Assembly: GCA_020621985.1 (NCBI GenBank)
Contig: JAHRYS010000003.1
Location: forward strand, 248,001 to 312,000
Direction of reading: 5' to 3'
DNA: 64,000 nt
DNA from: Candidatus Ferrigenium altingense
GTDB lineage: Bacteria; Pseudomonadota; Gammaproteobacteria; Burkholderiales; Gallionellaceae
The notes under the pieces were generated by a model that saw only the letters and a program-made list of their open reading frames with translations, was not told the origin of the DNA and did no database searches. Both the position numbers and the translations under genes were made by a program. The first letter of the stretch is position 1; the number at the start of each line of letters is the position of its first letter. Positions 18,752 to 30,595 of the stretch are shown piece after piece.

Positions 18752-19276
18752 ATGCGTATTTATAAAGTGTTATCTGTGTTGCTGGAATATCCGGATCAGG
18801 AGTTGATCGATAACCTGCCGGAAATCCGCGCAATCGTTGATGGAAGCACCTACATTGATGCTGAGCAAAGGGTAGGCTTGCGGAAGTTTCTTGACCACCT
18901 GTCAAGTGTGCCGCTGACCGACATTCAGGTGGAGTATGTGAATACTTTTGACAGAACTCCGGAGCATAGCCTGCACCTGACACACCATTTGTTTGGCGAA
19001 GAAACTGACAGGGATCGCGGCCCGGCCCTGATCGACCTAGGGGAGATGTTCAAGGAATACGGCGTAAAAACGGTGACCAACGAGTTGCCGGACTACCTGC
19101 CGTTGCTTCTGGAATTTACCTCTCAACTGGACGACAGCGAGGCGACGGTGTTCCTGTCCGATATCGGCAAGGTGCTGAAAACGCTGACCGAGAACCTGAC
19201 CAAGGCCAACAGCCCCTATGCTGCGCCACTTTCCATCATCGAGAGTCGGGCTACGTTGACTCGCTTGGCTGCTTAA
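18752..19276 (+). CDS. narJ: nitrate reductase assembly chaperone
   Basis: A 174-residue all-helical protein of the NarJ/DmsD chaperone family, needed for molybdenum-cofactor insertion into NarG; it is not part of the final enzyme. Visible family features are the YPDQEL start, EYVNTFDRTPEHSLHLTHHLFGE and ELPDYLPLLLEFTSQL. It is about 60 residues shorter than E. coli NarJ (236) because the C-terminal tail is missing, which is common in other proteobacteria. GGGGAA precedes the ATG. It sits between narH and narI as usual. Confidence 0.92.
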   Translation: MRIYKVLSVLLEYPDQELIDNLPEIRAIVDGSTYIDAEQRVGLRKFLDHLSSVPLTDIQVEYVNTFDRTPEHSLHLTHHLFGEETDRDRGPALIDLGEMFKEYGVKTVTNELPDYLPLLLEFTSQLDDSEATVFLSDIGKVLKTLTENLTKANSPYAAPLSIIESRATLTRLAA

Positions 19277-19292
19277 ACTTAAGGAGAATGAA

Positions 19293-20039
19293 ATGCATGA
19301 GAACGTTTTTAGTATACATAACCTGCTGTTCGGCGTGTACCCGTATGTCTGCCTGACTGTATTTATCATCGGCAGCTGGTTGCGCTTCGACCGTGAGCAA
19401 TACGGCTGGAAAAGCGATTCCAGCCAATTGTTATCCAAAGGCTATATGCGTCTGGCAAGCAACTTCTTCCATTTCGGTGTCCTCGCGATCTTCGGCGGCC
19501 ACTTTGTGGGATTGTTGACGCCGCATTGGGTATTCCAGATGGTTATGGACGACATGTCGCACCAGTACGTCGCCATTACCGCAGGTACCATTTTTGGTCT
19601 TTCTGCGTTGTTTGGCGGCACTATCCTGTTTTTCCGGAGGTTCTTTAATCCGCGTATTTCGCTTACCAGCCGCTCCGCAGACAAATTCACCATTTTCTGG
19701 GTAATGTTTACGCTGATTCTTGGCCTGCTGACCATCCCGGTATCCATGGGCCATGCCGGTCACGGTGACCCGCGCGTGGTGACTGCCATGGCGGAATGGA
19801 TACAGAGCATTGTTTACCTGTATCCAAACCCGCAATACCTGGAAGGGGTCGATACCATCTTCAAGCTGCACGTGCTGGCCGGCATGACAGTGTTCCTGAT
19901 ATTCCCGTTCACTCGTCTGGTGCATATCTGGAGCATGCCATTCGGTTACCTGGCACGCGCCTACCAGATCGTGCGCACCAAGCGTTTGAAGTATCAGGAA
20001 ACCGACAGATACGACCAGCATAAACCAATAGATATGTAA
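19293..20039 (+). CDS. narI: respiratory nitrate reductase gamma subunit, cytochrome b
   Basis: A 248-residue membrane subunit with five helices holding two b hemes, which oxidises quinol and passes electrons to NarH. Candidate heme ligands are the His residues in NFFHFG and FGGHFVG early, and in FKLHVLAGM and TRLVHIWS near the end. AAGGAG lies before the ATG. It is a little longer than E. coli NarI (225) because of a basic C-terminal tail ending in DRYDQHKPIDM. It closes the narGHJI operon; the following 180 bases contain a possible hairpin before a carbonic anhydrase gene. Confidence 0.95.
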   Translation: MHENVFSIHNLLFGVYPYVCLTVFIIGSWLRFDREQYGWKSDSSQLLSKGYMRLASNFFHFGVLAIFGGHFVGLLTPHWVFQMVMDDMSHQYVAITAGTIFGLSALFGGTILFFRRFFNPRISLTSRSADKFTIFWVMFTLILGLLTIPVSMGHAGHGDPRVVTAMAEWIQSIVYLYPNPQYLEGVDTIFKLHVLAGMTVFLIFPFTRLVHIWSMPFGYLARAYQIVRTKRLKYQETDRYDQHKPIDM

Positions 20040-20082
20040 GTGTTTTGAGCAGTATGGTTGCTTAATTTTCGTATTGTTACTC

Positions 20083-20128
20083 AGGGCGTGCTGTTCGACC
20101 GGTTGTTTACGGAAGGGCAGTGCGCCCT
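20083..20128 (+). terminator. possible hairpin downstream of narI
   Basis: AGGGCG near 20083 pairs with CGCCCT near 20123, and wobble pairs extend the stem across an imperfect loop. No U-run follows. It may mark the end of the nar transcript or stabilise it. Evidence is weak. Confidence 0.3.
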
Positions 20129-20221
20129 ATCCTTGTGGTGACCCCATTAAGATTCGCACTGTAACTGCGCAATGCCGATTACCGGCTCATGCGAAACAAT
20201 CATCAGTGATAACAACTAAAT

Positions 20222-20950
20222 ATGAGCGACGTTAATATATTCCTGAAGGGCTTCAGGCGCTTTCAGCATCATTACTTTGACCGGAATCCGGAGCTGTTCG
20301 ACCGATTGATTACCGAAGGCCAGCGCCCACGGGCACTGGTGGTGGCCTGTTGCGATTCGCGCTGCGACCCCGGGGTGCTGACCGACAGCGCGCCCGGCGA
20401 CATGTTCGTGGTACGCAATGTCGCCAACCTCGTTCCACCGCACATCCAGGCGGCTTCCTATGCAGGCACCACTTCCGCCATCGCTTTTGCGATATGCAAC
20501 CTGGGAGTGGAGCATGTTATCGTCATGGGCCATGCACGATGTGGCGGTATCCGCGCGTTGATGGAGAACAAATTGCCCGATTGCGACGAGGAGCATCTCA
20601 TCGCAAAATGGCTCGGGATCGCTGCGGATGCCCGGCAGCAGGTGTTGAAGGAGCTGCCGGGAAAATCGCAGGAAATCCAGACGCGCGCCTGTGAGCAGGC
20701 ATCCATCCTCAAGTCACTGGAAAATCTGATGTCCTACCCTTGGATCAGCCGGCGCGTCGACGAGGGCAAGCTGGCGTTGCATGGCTGGTATTTCGACATG
20801 GGAAATGGAACATTGATGCAGTATCACAGCGAAGCCGGGGCATTTCTTGTGGTTGAGCCACATCCTGAAGGAAGCTCAGAGCATTCGGATGAGCCTCCCA
20901 GGCAACCGCAACGCCTGTTTGAAAACTGGGAATCCAGCCCGCCGCCGTAA
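20222..20950 (+). CDS. can: beta-class carbonic anhydrase
   Basis: A 242-residue zinc enzyme interconverting CO2 and bicarbonate in the cytoplasm. Zinc ligands and active-site residues are seen in CCDSRCDP near residue 42 (Cys, Asp, Arg) and in MGHARCGG near 100 (His, Cys). The tail from about 215 is polar and probably disordered. It follows narI by about 180 bases and is followed by a good terminator. Its presence beside the nar operon, and a second, gamma-type enzyme gene elsewhere in the window, suit an organism that fixes bicarbonate, but this link is inference. The ribosome site is weak. Confidence 0.93.
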   Translation: MSDVNIFLKGFRRFQHHYFDRNPELFDRLITEGQRPRALVVACCDSRCDPGVLTDSAPGDMFVVRNVANLVPPHIQAASYAGTTSAIAFAICNLGVEHVIVMGHARCGGIRALMENKLPDCDEEHLIAKWLGIAADARQQVLKELPGKSQEIQTRACEQASILKSLENLMSYPWISRRVDEGKLALHGWYFDMGNGTLMQYHSEAGAFLVVEPHPEGSSEHSDEPPRQPQRLFENWESSPPP

Positions 20951-21065
20951 AGCTGCGGAAAATTCCCCGCCGCTGATTATCCTTAAATCAGCGGTAACCC
21001 TCAATATTTCGCCATTGATTGAGAATTGGAATAGAAGCCCATCTTTGCCGGTATGCCATCAACCG

Positions 21066-21089
21066 CGCCCCGTTTAACCGGGGCGTTTT
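21066..21089 (+). terminator. rho-independent terminator after carbonic anhydrase
   Basis: CGCCCCG, loop TTTAAC, CGGGGCG, then TTTT. This is a compact GC-rich stem of seven pairs with a short U-run, about 115 bases after the carbonic anhydrase stop and before hfq. Confidence 0.75.
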
Positions 21090-21110
21090 GCTAACTTTTG
21101 GGCAAAACTG

Positions 21111-21139
21111 TTCACAGTCGCGCCGGAATCCAGTAAAGT
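21111..21139 (+). promoter_or_regulatory. candidate sigma-70 promoter of hfq
   Basis: TTCACA at 21111-21116 and TAAAGT at 21134-21139 are separated by 17 bases, 33 bases before the hfq start and just after the terminator. The match is moderate (5 of 6 and 4 of 6 bases). Confidence 0.4.
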
Positions 21140-21172
21140 GCCATCCCGTTCCTAACCGATAAGAGCAATAAC

Positions 21173-21409
21173 ATGAGTGCAAAAGGACAGCAACTGCAAG
21201 ACCCATTTCTCAATGCGCTGCGTAAAGAGCATGTGCAGGTCGCGATTTACCTGGTGAACGGCATCAAGCTGCAAGGCCAGATCGAGTCGTTCGATCAGTA
21301 TGTGGTGCTGCTGAAAAACACCATCACGCAAATGGTTTACAAACACGCTATTTCCACTATCGTTCCGGCACGCGCGGTCAATATTCCTTACGAAGACGCT
21401 GCCGAATAA
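21173..21409 (+). CDS. hfq: RNA chaperone Hfq
   Basis: A 78-residue Sm-like RNA chaperone that forms a hexameric ring and helps small RNAs pair with mRNAs. Both Sm motifs are visible: the first in [20 protein letters not shown], the second in [12 protein letters not shown], and the start [13 protein letters not shown] is characteristic. The tail after residue 70 is short, as in other betaproteobacteria. It overlaps hflX by one base (TAATG), so the two are co-translated. The hfq-hflX-hflK-hflC order is classical. Confidence 0.97.
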   Translation: MSAKGQQLQDPFLNALRKEHVQVAIYLVNGIKLQGQIESFDQYVVLLKNTITQMVYKHAISTIVPARAVNIPYEDAAE

Positions 21410-22533
21410 TGCAGCAACAGCCCCCCGGCCCCGAGGCCGCAGTTCTGGTCAGCATTGATTTCGGCGAAAGCGACCACAGCGAGAGTTTGGAGGAGTTGCG
21501 TTTGCTGGCCGATACTGCCGGGGTGCGCACGCTGGCTGTGATTCAAACCAAGCGCCAGCGCCCTGATGCGGCACTGTTTGCGGGCAGCGGCAAGGTGCAG
21601 GAAATCGCCGAGCTCGTCGAGCGCTTGGAAGCTCCGCTGGTCATTTTTAATCATGACCTTTCCCCCGCGCAGATGCGCAACCTGACCGCCAAGCTGAATA
21701 CGCGCGTAATCGACCGAACCATGTTGATTCTGGATATTTTTGCGCAACGCGCGCAGAGCCACGAAGGCAAGTTTCAGGTCGAACTGGCGCAGCTCAAATA
21801 TCTCGCCACGCACCTGGTCGGCATGAATCAGGACATGGGGCAGCAAAAACATGCCGTCGGTGCGCGCGGCCCCGGCGAAACCAAGCTGGAACTGGATCGG
21901 CGCAAGCTGGACAAACGTGTCCATCTGCTGAAAGACCGCCTTGAGAAGCTCAAGAAGCAGCGCGTGGTGCAGCGCCGCGCGCGCAATCGTTCCGATGTGC
22001 TGTCGGTGTCCATCGTCGGTTACACCAATGCGGGCAAGTCGACGCTGTTCAACAGGCTGACCCGTGCCGATGCGTATGTGGCCGACCAGTTGTTCGCCAC
22101 GCTGGATACCACCTCGCGCCGTATGTTCACTGAAGGGCTGGGCGAAATCGTGGTGTCCGACACGGTCGGTTTCATCCGCCATCTGCCGCATTCGCTGGTT
22201 GCGGCATTTCGCAGCACGCTGGAGGAGACCGTGCAGGCCGATGTGTTGCTGCATGTGGTGGACGCCAACAATGCCAACCGCGATGACCAGATTGCCGAGG
22301 TGAACAAGGTACTGGCGGAGATCGGCGCGGCGGATATTCCGCAGGTTCTGGTGTTCAACAAAATCGATTTGCAGGATATTCCGCCCAGCGTGCAGTACGA
22401 CGAATATGGTAAAATCGCCCGCGTTTTTCTGAGCGCCAAAAGCGGCGCGGGGCTGGATGGTTTGCGGCTCGTCCTGGATGAGGCCAAGGCCGCGCGTCAG
22501 GCTGCCGAAGCACTTAAATCAACCACACAGTGA
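21409..22533 (+). CDS. hflX: ribosome-associated GTPase HflX
   Basis: A 374-residue GTPase that binds 50S subunits and helps rescue stalled or heat-damaged ribosomes. The N-terminal nucleotide-binding domain (1-185) carries GARGPGETKLELDRR, diagnostic for HflX. The G domain follows with G1 GYTNAGKST near 204, the DTVGFI G3 motif near 250 and NKID as G4 near 320. Length is slightly shorter than E. coli HflX (426). It is translated from an ATG overlapping the hfq stop and precedes hflK by nine bases. Confidence 0.96.
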   Translation: MQQQPPGPEAAVLVSIDFGESDHSESLEELRLLADTAGVRTLAVIQTKRQRPDAALFAGSGKVQEIAELVERLEAPLVIFNHDLSPAQMRNLTAKLNTRVIDRTMLILDIFAQRAQSHEGKFQVELAQLKYLATHLVGMNQDMGQQKHAVGARGPGETKLELDRRKLDKRVHLLKDRLEKLKKQRVVQRRARNRSDVLSVSIVGYTNAGKSTLFNRLTRADAYVADQLFATLDTTSRRMFTEGLGEIVVSDTVGFIRHLPHSLVAAFRSTLEETVQADVLLHVVDANNANRDDQIAEVNKVLAEIGAADIPQVLVFNKIDLQDIPPSVQYDEYGKIARVFLSAKSGAGLDGLRLVLDEAKAARQAAEALKSTTQ

Positions 22534-22542
22534 GTATAAATT

Positions 22543-23724
22543 ATGGGATTGAATGATCCGCAATGGGGTAAAAAGAACAGCGGCGGCCCGCCCGACCTGG
22601 ATGAGTTGCTGCGCAAGCTCAACGAAAAAGTCGCGGCCCTGATGGGCGGAAAAGGCGGCAAGGGCGGTGAAGGCAAGCCCGGCGGCGGCATGCCGATGAA
22701 AGGTTTCGGCGGCGGCATCGGCTTGATCGCCGCAGTTGCCGCGCTGATCTGGGCAGGTAGCGGTTTTTATATTGTGGATGCCAGCCAGCGCGGCGTGGTG
22801 CTGCGCTTTGGCAAGCTGGTCGAAATGACCCAGCCGGGCCCGCGCTGGCATTTGCCGTTCCCGGTTGAAACGGTGGAAATTGTCAATCTGAGCCAGGTCA
22901 GGACGGTGGAAGTCGGCTATCGCGATAACGTCAAAAATAAAATGCTGAAAGAGTCGTTGATGCTGACCGAAGATGAAAACATCATCGACATTCAGTTCGC
23001 GGTGCAGTACTTCCTCAGCGACCCTGCCGACTATCTGTTCAACAACCGCACGCCCGACGAGAATGTTCGCCAGGCTGCGGAAACCGCCATCCGCGAGGTG
23101 GTTGGCAAGAGCAAGATGGACTTCGTGCTGTATGAAGGCCGGGAGCAGGTGGCCGCCTCAGCGACCAAGCTGATGCAGGAGATTCTGGATCGCTACAAGT
23201 CGGGCATCCTGATCAGCAAGCTGACCATGCAGAATGCGCAGCCGCCCGAACAAGTTCAGGCAGCCTTCGATGATGCGGTAAAGGCCGGGCAGGATCGCGA
23301 GCGGCAAAAGAACGAAGGGCAGGCTTACGCGAATGACGTGGTGCCGCGCGCGCGCGGCACGGCGGCGCGCCTGATCCAGGAATCGGAAGGCTACAAGCAA
23401 AGCGTGACCGCCAATGCCGAGGGTGATGCCAGCCGCTTCAAGCAGATTCTCGTCGAGTATGAAAAAGCGCCCGCCGTCACGCGCGAGCGCATGTATATCG
23501 ACATGATGCAGCAGGTGATGGGCAATGTCAGCAAGGTGATGGTCGATCAGAAGAACGGCAACAGCTTGCTGTATTTACCGCTGGACAAGCTGGTGGAAAG
23601 CACACGCGCTGGCGGTGCGGCAACGGAGGCGTTGGTTGCCCCCGTCACTTCACAGTCAAGCGATAACACCGCGGCGCAGCGCGCACGGGATTCGTTGCTC
23701 AGCCGCGACAGGGAGGCACGCTAA
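22543..23724 (+). CDS. hflK: FtsH-modulating protease regulator HflK
   Basis: A 393-residue inner-membrane protein with a Gly/Lys-rich cytoplasmic N-terminus (GGKGGKGGEGKPGGG), one membrane helix at about 60-80 and a large periplasmic prohibitin/SPFH domain, followed by a coiled-coil region with AAR-rich repeats. HflK and HflC form a large cage around FtsH and regulate its proteolysis. Start MGLNDPQWGKKNSGGPPDLDEL is typical. The last base of its stop is the first base of the hflC start. Confidence 0.96.
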   Translation: MGLNDPQWGKKNSGGPPDLDELLRKLNEKVAALMGGKGGKGGEGKPGGGMPMKGFGGGIGLIAAVAALIWAGSGFYIVDASQRGVVLRFGKLVEMTQPGPRWHLPFPVETVEIVNLSQVRTVEVGYRDNVKNKMLKESLMLTEDENIIDIQFAVQYFLSDPADYLFNNRTPDENVRQAAETAIREVVGKSKMDFVLYEGREQVAASATKLMQEILDRYKSGILISKLTMQNAQPPEQVQAAFDDAVKAGQDRERQKNEGQAYANDVVPRARGTAARLIQESEGYKQSVTANAEGDASRFKQILVEYEKAPAVTRERMYIDMMQQVMGNVSKVMVDQKNGNSLLYLPLDKLVESTRAGGAATEALVAPVTSQSSDNTAAQRARDSLLSRDREAR

Positions 23725-24602
23725 TGAACAAGAGTATTAGCAACATACTGATCGGCGCGGTTGCCGCATTGGTTCTATTGAGCATGAGCGTGTTCGTGGT
23801 GGATCAGCGCCAGGATGCGATTGTGTTCCAGCTGGGCGAAGTGGTTAGCGTCAAAACCGACCCAGGCCTGTACTTCAAGGTGCCGCTGATGCAGAACGTG
23901 CGCTACTTTGATTCGCGCATTCTCACGCTGGATACCGTGGACCCGGAGCGCTTCATTACTGCGGAAAAAAAGAATGTGCTGGTGGATTCTTTCGTCAAGT
24001 GGCGTATCGTGGACGTGAAGCAATATTACGTCAGCGTGGGGGGCGATGAAATTCGAGCCAGGACGCGTTTGCTGCAGACGGTTAACTCCAGCATGCGCGA
24101 AGAATTCGGCAAGCGCACGATCAACGAAGTGGTGTCCGGCGAACGCGACAAGATCATGGAAGTGCTGCGCACCAAGGCCGATGCCGATGCGCGCAAGATC
24201 GGTGTGGAGGTGCTGGATGTGCGCCTGAAACGCGTCGATTTTCCGCTGGAAATCAGCGAATCGGTCTATCGCCGCATGGATGCCGAACGCAAGCGCGTGG
24301 CCAATGAACTGCGCGCTTCCGGCGCGGCGGAAGGCGAAAAGATCAAGGCCGATGCCGACAGGCAACGCGAGGTGATTCTGGCCGAAGCCTACCGTACCGC
24401 GCAAAAGACCAAGGGCGAGGGCGATGCCAAAGCTTCCGCATTGTATGCGGCCGCATTCGGCCGCAATGCCGAGTTTTATTCGTTCTACCGCAGCTTGGAA
24501 GCCTACAAGCAAAGCTTCAAGAACAAGAGCGACGTGATGGTGCTTGACCCGAGCTCGGCATTCTTCAAGTATTTGAAGAGCTCCGGCAAGGGCGGCAAGT
24601 AG
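23724..24602 (+). CDS. hflC: FtsH-modulating protease regulator HflC
   Basis: A 292-residue partner of HflK with an N-terminal membrane anchor (about 7-26), an SPFH domain (VVDQRQDAIVFQLGEV onward) and an alanine/glutamate-rich helical region near 195-245. The C-terminal YRSLEAYKQSF and VLDPSSAFFKYL segments are typical. It acts with HflK as a periplasm-facing regulator of FtsH. It overlaps hflK and the following DUF2065 gene by one base each. Confidence 0.96.
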   Translation: MNKSISNILIGAVAALVLLSMSVFVVDQRQDAIVFQLGEVVSVKTDPGLYFKVPLMQNVRYFDSRILTLDTVDPERFITAEKKNVLVDSFVKWRIVDVKQYYVSVGGDEIRARTRLLQTVNSSMREEFGKRTINEVVSGERDKIMEVLRTKADADARKIGVEVLDVRLKRVDFPLEISESVYRRMDAERKRVANELRASGAAEGEKIKADADRQREVILAEAYRTAQKTKGEGDAKASALYAAAFGRNAEFYSFYRSLEAYKQSFKNKSDVMVLDPSSAFFKYLKSSGKGGK

Positions 24603-24787
24603 TGCTGGAATACTGGTTGCTCGGTTTGGCGATGATGCTGGTGATTGAAGGTTTGCTGCCGTTTTTGTTACCTGACTTGTGGCGCGAGACCTTCCGCAAG
24701 CTGGTGTCGCTGTCGGACGGGCAATTGCGCTTCGCCGGCATCACCGCGATGATTTTCGGGTTGCTGCTGTTGTACTGGATTAAATGA
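24602..24787 (+). CDS. DUF2065 (YjeT-like) small membrane protein
   Basis: A 61-residue protein with two hydrophobic helices (about 3-22 and 40-60) separated by a basic loop with LWRETFRKLVSLSDGQLR. This is the DUF2065/YjeT family usually found between hflC and hisZ or purA. The start is GTG and shares its first base with the hflC stop. Function is unknown; the strong linkage suggests a link to the HflKC-FtsH complex (inference). Confidence 0.85.
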   Translation: MLEYWLLGLAMMLVIEGLLPFLLPDLWRETFRKLVSLSDGQLRFAGITAMIFGLLLLYWIK

Positions 24788-24797
24788 AAGTGCCGTA

Positions 24798-27291
<2,494 letters not shown>

Positions 27292-27314
27292 GTTGGTGGC
27301 AGTAATGAACAACG

Positions 27315-27349
27315 CAAATACGCATCGCATTGTTTGCGATGCGTATTTG
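27315..27349. terminator. 15-bp perfect hairpin downstream of purA
   Basis: CAAATACGCATCGCA and its exact inverted copy flank a TTGTT loop, 23 bases after the purA stop. There is no clean U-run, but this long stem between convergent purA and tRNA-Leu could stop or process transcripts from either side. Confidence 0.5.
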
Positions 27350-27369
27350 GTATTTGCGTTGAGGCAAAG

Positions 27370-27392
27370 AAAAAGGCCCGCTTGCGCGAGCC
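27370..27392 (-). terminator. rho-independent terminator of tRNA-Leu
   Basis: On the minus strand GGCTCGC, loop GCAA, GCGGGCC and TTTTT, starting 9 bases after the tRNA 3' end. The stem is nearly perfect and is followed by a U-run. Confidence 0.8.
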
Positions 27393-27400
27393 GTAATGTT

Positions 27401-27485
27401 TGGTGCCCAGAAGAGGACTCGAACCTCCACACCTTGCGGCACACGGACCTGAACCGTGCGCGTCTACCAATTCCGCCATCTGGGC
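27401..27485 (-). tRNA. tRNA-Leu (anticodon CAG)
   Basis: Reading the minus strand, the 5' acceptor arm GCCCAGA pairs with TCTGGGC near the 3' end, followed by A and the encoded CCA. The D arm has GGCGGAATTGGTAGACGC, the anticodon stem CACGG/CCGTG encloses TTCAGGT with anticodon CAG, a class II long variable arm (TGCCGCAAGGTGT) is present, and the T arm has GGTTCGAGTCC. It reads leucine CUG codons. It is convergent with purA and divergent from rnr. Confidence 0.97.
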
Positions 27486-27506
27486 CAAGACTTGCTGAAG
27501 GCGCGC

Positions 27507-27535
27507 AATTTAATAGTTAAAGGATTTATTGTCAA
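27507..27535 (-). promoter_or_regulatory. candidate strong promoter of tRNA-Leu
   Basis: On the minus strand, a consensus TTGACA (27535-27530) and TAAATT (27512-27507) are 17 bases apart, followed by a GCGCGCC discriminator of the kind found in stringently controlled stable-RNA promoters. The -35 element overlaps the rnr start codon. Confidence 0.65.
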
Positions 27536-29808
27536 TGAAAAAGAAAATTAATTTACGTCTGCAAGACCCCTACCTGGAGCGCGAGCGCGAGCAATACGAG
27601 CATCCGCTGCCTAGCCGCGAATTTATTTTGCAAATACTGACCGAGCAGGGCGCTCCGGTCAGCGATGAGGAATTGCTGGGAATCCTGCATATCGAGGCGC
27701 ATGAAGAAGAATTGTTTACGCGCCGGCTCAGGGCGATGGAACGCGATGGACAGATCATGCGTAATCGCAAACGTGCGATTTGTGTGATGGAAAAGCTCAA
27801 TCTGACCAAAGGCAAGGTGCAAGGGCATCCGGACGGCTTCGGCTTCCTGATTCCCGAGGACGGCAGCCCCGATATGTTCCTCAGCGAGAAGGAAATGCAC
27901 CAGGTATTGCACGGCGATATCGTGATGGTGCGGCAGAGCGGCGTGGACCGGCGCGGCCGCCCGGAGGCAAAGATCATCGAGGTGCTGGAACGCGCCAATA
28001 ACCGTGTGGTCGGCCGCTTGTATGAAGAGCACGGCATTCACTTTGTAGTGGCGGAAAACCGGCGCATCACCCAGGACATCCTGGTCGCTCCCGGCGAATC
28101 TGGCGGTGCCAAGGCCGGGCAGGTGGTGATGCTGGAAATCCTGAAACATCCCGACAAGCATGCCCAGCCGATCGGCCGCATTGTCGAGGTGCTGGGCAAC
28201 TATGCCGACCCCGGCATGGAAATCGAAATCGCGTTGCGCAAGCATGATCTGCCGCACGAATTCCCCAAGGATGCGGAACGCCAAGCCAAAGCGATTTCCC
28301 CTGCGGTTGTTGCCGCAGATTGGGATGGACGTGAAGATATACGCAACTTGCCGCTGGTCACGATCGATGGGGAAACCGCGCGCGACTTCGACGATGCGGT
28401 GTATTGCGCGCCGGAGAAAGGCGGCTACCGGTTGGTAGTGGCGATTGCCGATGTCAGCCACTATGTACAAACGGGCGACGCGCTGGACCGCGAGGCGATT
28501 TTGCGCGGCAACTCGGTGTATTTCCCGCGCCGCGTGATCCCGATGCTGCCGGAAGAATTATCCAACGGCCTGTGTTCGTTGAACCCGAAGGTGGACCGCC
28601 TGTGCATGGTATGCGACATGCATGTCGGTCGCGACGGTGAAATCGGCGAATACCAGTTCTACCCATCGGTGATGCATTCGCAGGCGCGGCTGACCTACAC
28701 GCAGGTCGCTGCAATGCTGGCCGAGCCGGATGGCGATCTGGCAAAGAGCAACGCGGCCATCGTGCCGCATTTGCAACACCTCTATGAATTGTTCCAGAAG
28801 TTGCTGAAATCTCGCGAGAAGCGCGGCGCGATCGACTTCGAGACGGTCGAGACGCAGATGATCTTTACCGACCAGGGCAAGATTGAGCGCATCGTGCCGG
28901 TGGTGCGCAATGACGCGCACAAGCTGATCGAAGAGTGCATGCTGGCGGCCAACGTCTGTGCGGCGGGCTATTTGCATGAACACAAGCACACCGTGTTGTA
29001 TCGTATCCACCAGGGGCCGACACCGGAGAAGCTGGAAGCGTTGCGCGAATTCATGAAGGAGTTCGGTTTGCAGCTTACCGGCGAAGATGAACCACAGGCC
29101 GCCGATTATTCCAAGCTGCTCAAAAGCATCAAGGGGCGCCCCGATGCGGGGCTGCTGCAAATGGTGATGCTGCGCTCATTGCGCCAGGCCAAGTACGAGC
29201 CGGAGAACATCGGCCACTTCGGCCTGGGCTACGAAGCCTACACGCATTTCACCTCGCCGATCCGCCGCTACCCGGACCTGCTGGTGCATCGCGCCATCAA
29301 GGCGGTATTGCACGGAAAACAATACAAGCCCGCGCAGAAGTGGGCCGAGCTGGGTGCGCATTGCTCGATGACCGAGCGCCGCGCCGACGATGCCACGCGC
29401 GATGTCGAGGCCTGGCTGAAATGCTACTACATGCGCGATCATCTCGGCAGCGTGTTCACCGGCACGGTTTCCTCGGTCACCAGCTTCGGCATGTTCGTTT
29501 CGCTGGATGATCTTTATGTCGAAGGGCTGGTGCACATCTCCGAACTCGGCAAGGACTATTACCAATTCGACGCCACCAAACATCAACTGCTCGGCGAGCG
29601 CACCGGGCAACGCTACCGCCTCGGCGATCGCGTGCAGGTGCGCGTGGTCAAGGTGGACATGGAAAGCACCAAGATCGATTTCGTGCTGCATGAGCTCATC
29701 GAAAAACCCGGCCACGATCAGGCGGCAAAACCGGCAAAGAAGTCAGCCTCAAGGAAACCAGCCTCGAAGTCGTCAAAAAAAGCCGGCGGCAAGAAACACC
29801 ATGGCTGA
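27535..29808 (+). CDS. rnr: ribonuclease R
   Basis: A 757-residue 3'-5' exoribonuclease that degrades structured RNA and takes part in RNA quality control. Order of domains: an N-terminal helix-turn-helix-like region, cold-shock domains (about 80-240), the RNB catalytic domain with [17 protein letters not shown] (catalytic Asp cluster) near 280, [16 protein letters not shown] near 570, an S1 domain ([15 protein letters not shown]) and a Lys/Ser-rich tail. A TTG two codons upstream is possible, but the ATG at 27535 has AAAGGA at a good distance. It overlaps rlmB by eight bases. Confidence 0.96.
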   Translation: MKKKINLRLQDPYLEREREQYEHPLPSREFILQILTEQGAPVSDEELLGILHIEAHEEELFTRRLRAMERDGQIMRNRKRAICVMEKLNLTKGKVQGHPDGFGFLIPEDGSPDMFLSEKEMHQVLHGDIVMVRQSGVDRRGRPEAKIIEVLERANNRVVGRLYEEHGIHFVVAENRRITQDILVAPGESGGAKAGQVVMLEILKHPDKHAQPIGRIVEVLGNYADPGMEIEIALRKHDLPHEFPKDAERQAKAISPAVVAADWDGREDIRNLPLVTIDGETARDFDDAVYCAPEKGGYRLVVAIADVSHYVQTGDALDREAILRGNSVYFPRRVIPMLPEELSNGLCSLNPKVDRLCMVCDMHVGRDGEIGEYQFYPSVMHSQARLTYTQVAAMLAEPDGDLAKSNAAIVPHLQHLYELFQKLLKSREKRGAIDFETVETQMIFTDQGKIERIVPVVRNDAHKLIEECMLAANVCAAGYLHEHKHTVLYRIHQGPTPEKLEALREFMKEFGLQLTGEDEPQAADYSKLLKSIKGRPDAGLLQMVMLRSLRQAKYEPENIGHFGLGYEAYTHFTSPIRRYPDLLVHRAIKAVLHGKQYKPAQKWAELGAHCSMTERRADDATRDVEAWLKCYYMRDHLGSVFTGTVSSVTSFGMFVSLDDLYVEGLVHISELGKDYYQFDATKHQLLGERTGQRYRLGDRVQVRVVKVDMESTKIDFVLHELIEKPGHDQAAKPAKKSASRKPASKSSKKAGGKKHHG

Positions 29809-30544
29809 TCTGCGCCTGATTTACGGTTTCCACGCGGTCACATCGCGCATTCGTCAAAACCCGGATGGTGTGCTGGAGATTTACCTGCAAGCGCAACGCC
29901 AGGACCCGCGCATGCGCGACCTGATCAAGCTCGCCGAAGCGAATGGCGTGCGCATCATCCCGATAGAAGCGGCGCGCCTCGACGGCATGGCGGGCAACGC
30001 GCGGCATCAGGGTGTGGCGGCGCGCGTCGATGCGGCGCACCGCGTGCAGCATCTGGAGGACGTGCTGGATACGCTCGAGGAACCGCCGTTGCTGCTGGTG
30101 CTGGATGGCGTACAAGACCCGCATAACCTCGGCGCATGTCTGCGCAGCGCCGACGCGTTCGGCGTGCACGCGGTGATTGCGCCGAAAGACCGCGCGGTCG
30201 GCATCACCGCCACAGTGGAGAAGGTCGCCTGCGGCGCGGCGGAAACCGTGCCGTACATCACCGTCACCAATCTCGCGCGCACCCTGCGCGAATTGCAGGA
30301 GCGCGGCATCTGGGTGGTCGGCGCGGCGGGCGAGGCCGAGCAGGACTTGAATGGCTTCAAGCACCAAGGCGCGCTGGCCTGGGTGCTGGGCGCGGAAGGC
30401 GAAGGGCTGCGCCGCCTGACGCGCGAGACCTGCGACGAACTGGTGCGCATCCCGATGCTGGGCAGCGTGGAAAGTTTGAATGTTTCCGTCAGCGCGGGCA
30501 TCTGCCTGTTCGAGGCGCGGCGGCAGCGGCAGAGTGGCGGCTAA
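29801..30544 (+). CDS. rlmB: 23S rRNA (guanosine-2'-O-)-methyltransferase RlmB
   Basis: A 247-residue SPOUT-family methyltransferase that modifies G2251 of 23S rRNA in E. coli. The N-terminal substrate-binding domain begins [16 protein letters not shown]. The knotted SAM-binding domain has [21 protein letters not shown], the [14 protein letters not shown] motif and [22 protein letters not shown]. The same frame is open upstream inside rnr, but the ATG at 29801 gives the family start. Coupled to rnr by an eight-base overlap. Confidence 0.95.
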   Translation: MADLRLIYGFHAVTSRIRQNPDGVLEIYLQAQRQDPRMRDLIKLAEANGVRIIPIEAARLDGMAGNARHQGVAARVDAAHRVQHLEDVLDTLEEPPLLLVLDGVQDPHNLGACLRSADAFGVHAVIAPKDRAVGITATVEKVACGAAETVPYITVTNLARTLRELQERGIWVVGAAGEAEQDLNGFKHQGALAWVLGAEGEGLRRLTRETCDELVRIPMLGSVESLNVSVSAGICLFEARRQRQSGG

Positions 30545-30595
30545 GGCCACCGGGCACCTGCCAGCGTCCTCCTTGCGGGGGCAGCGGAAATAATT

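Noticed and set aside
13374..20039. narG-narI as nitrite oxidoreductase (Nxr) of a nitrite oxidiser
   Set aside because: Complete narGHJI with canonical FS0 ligands, NarK pair, NarXL and NnrS fits nitrate reduction; nothing favours Nxr.
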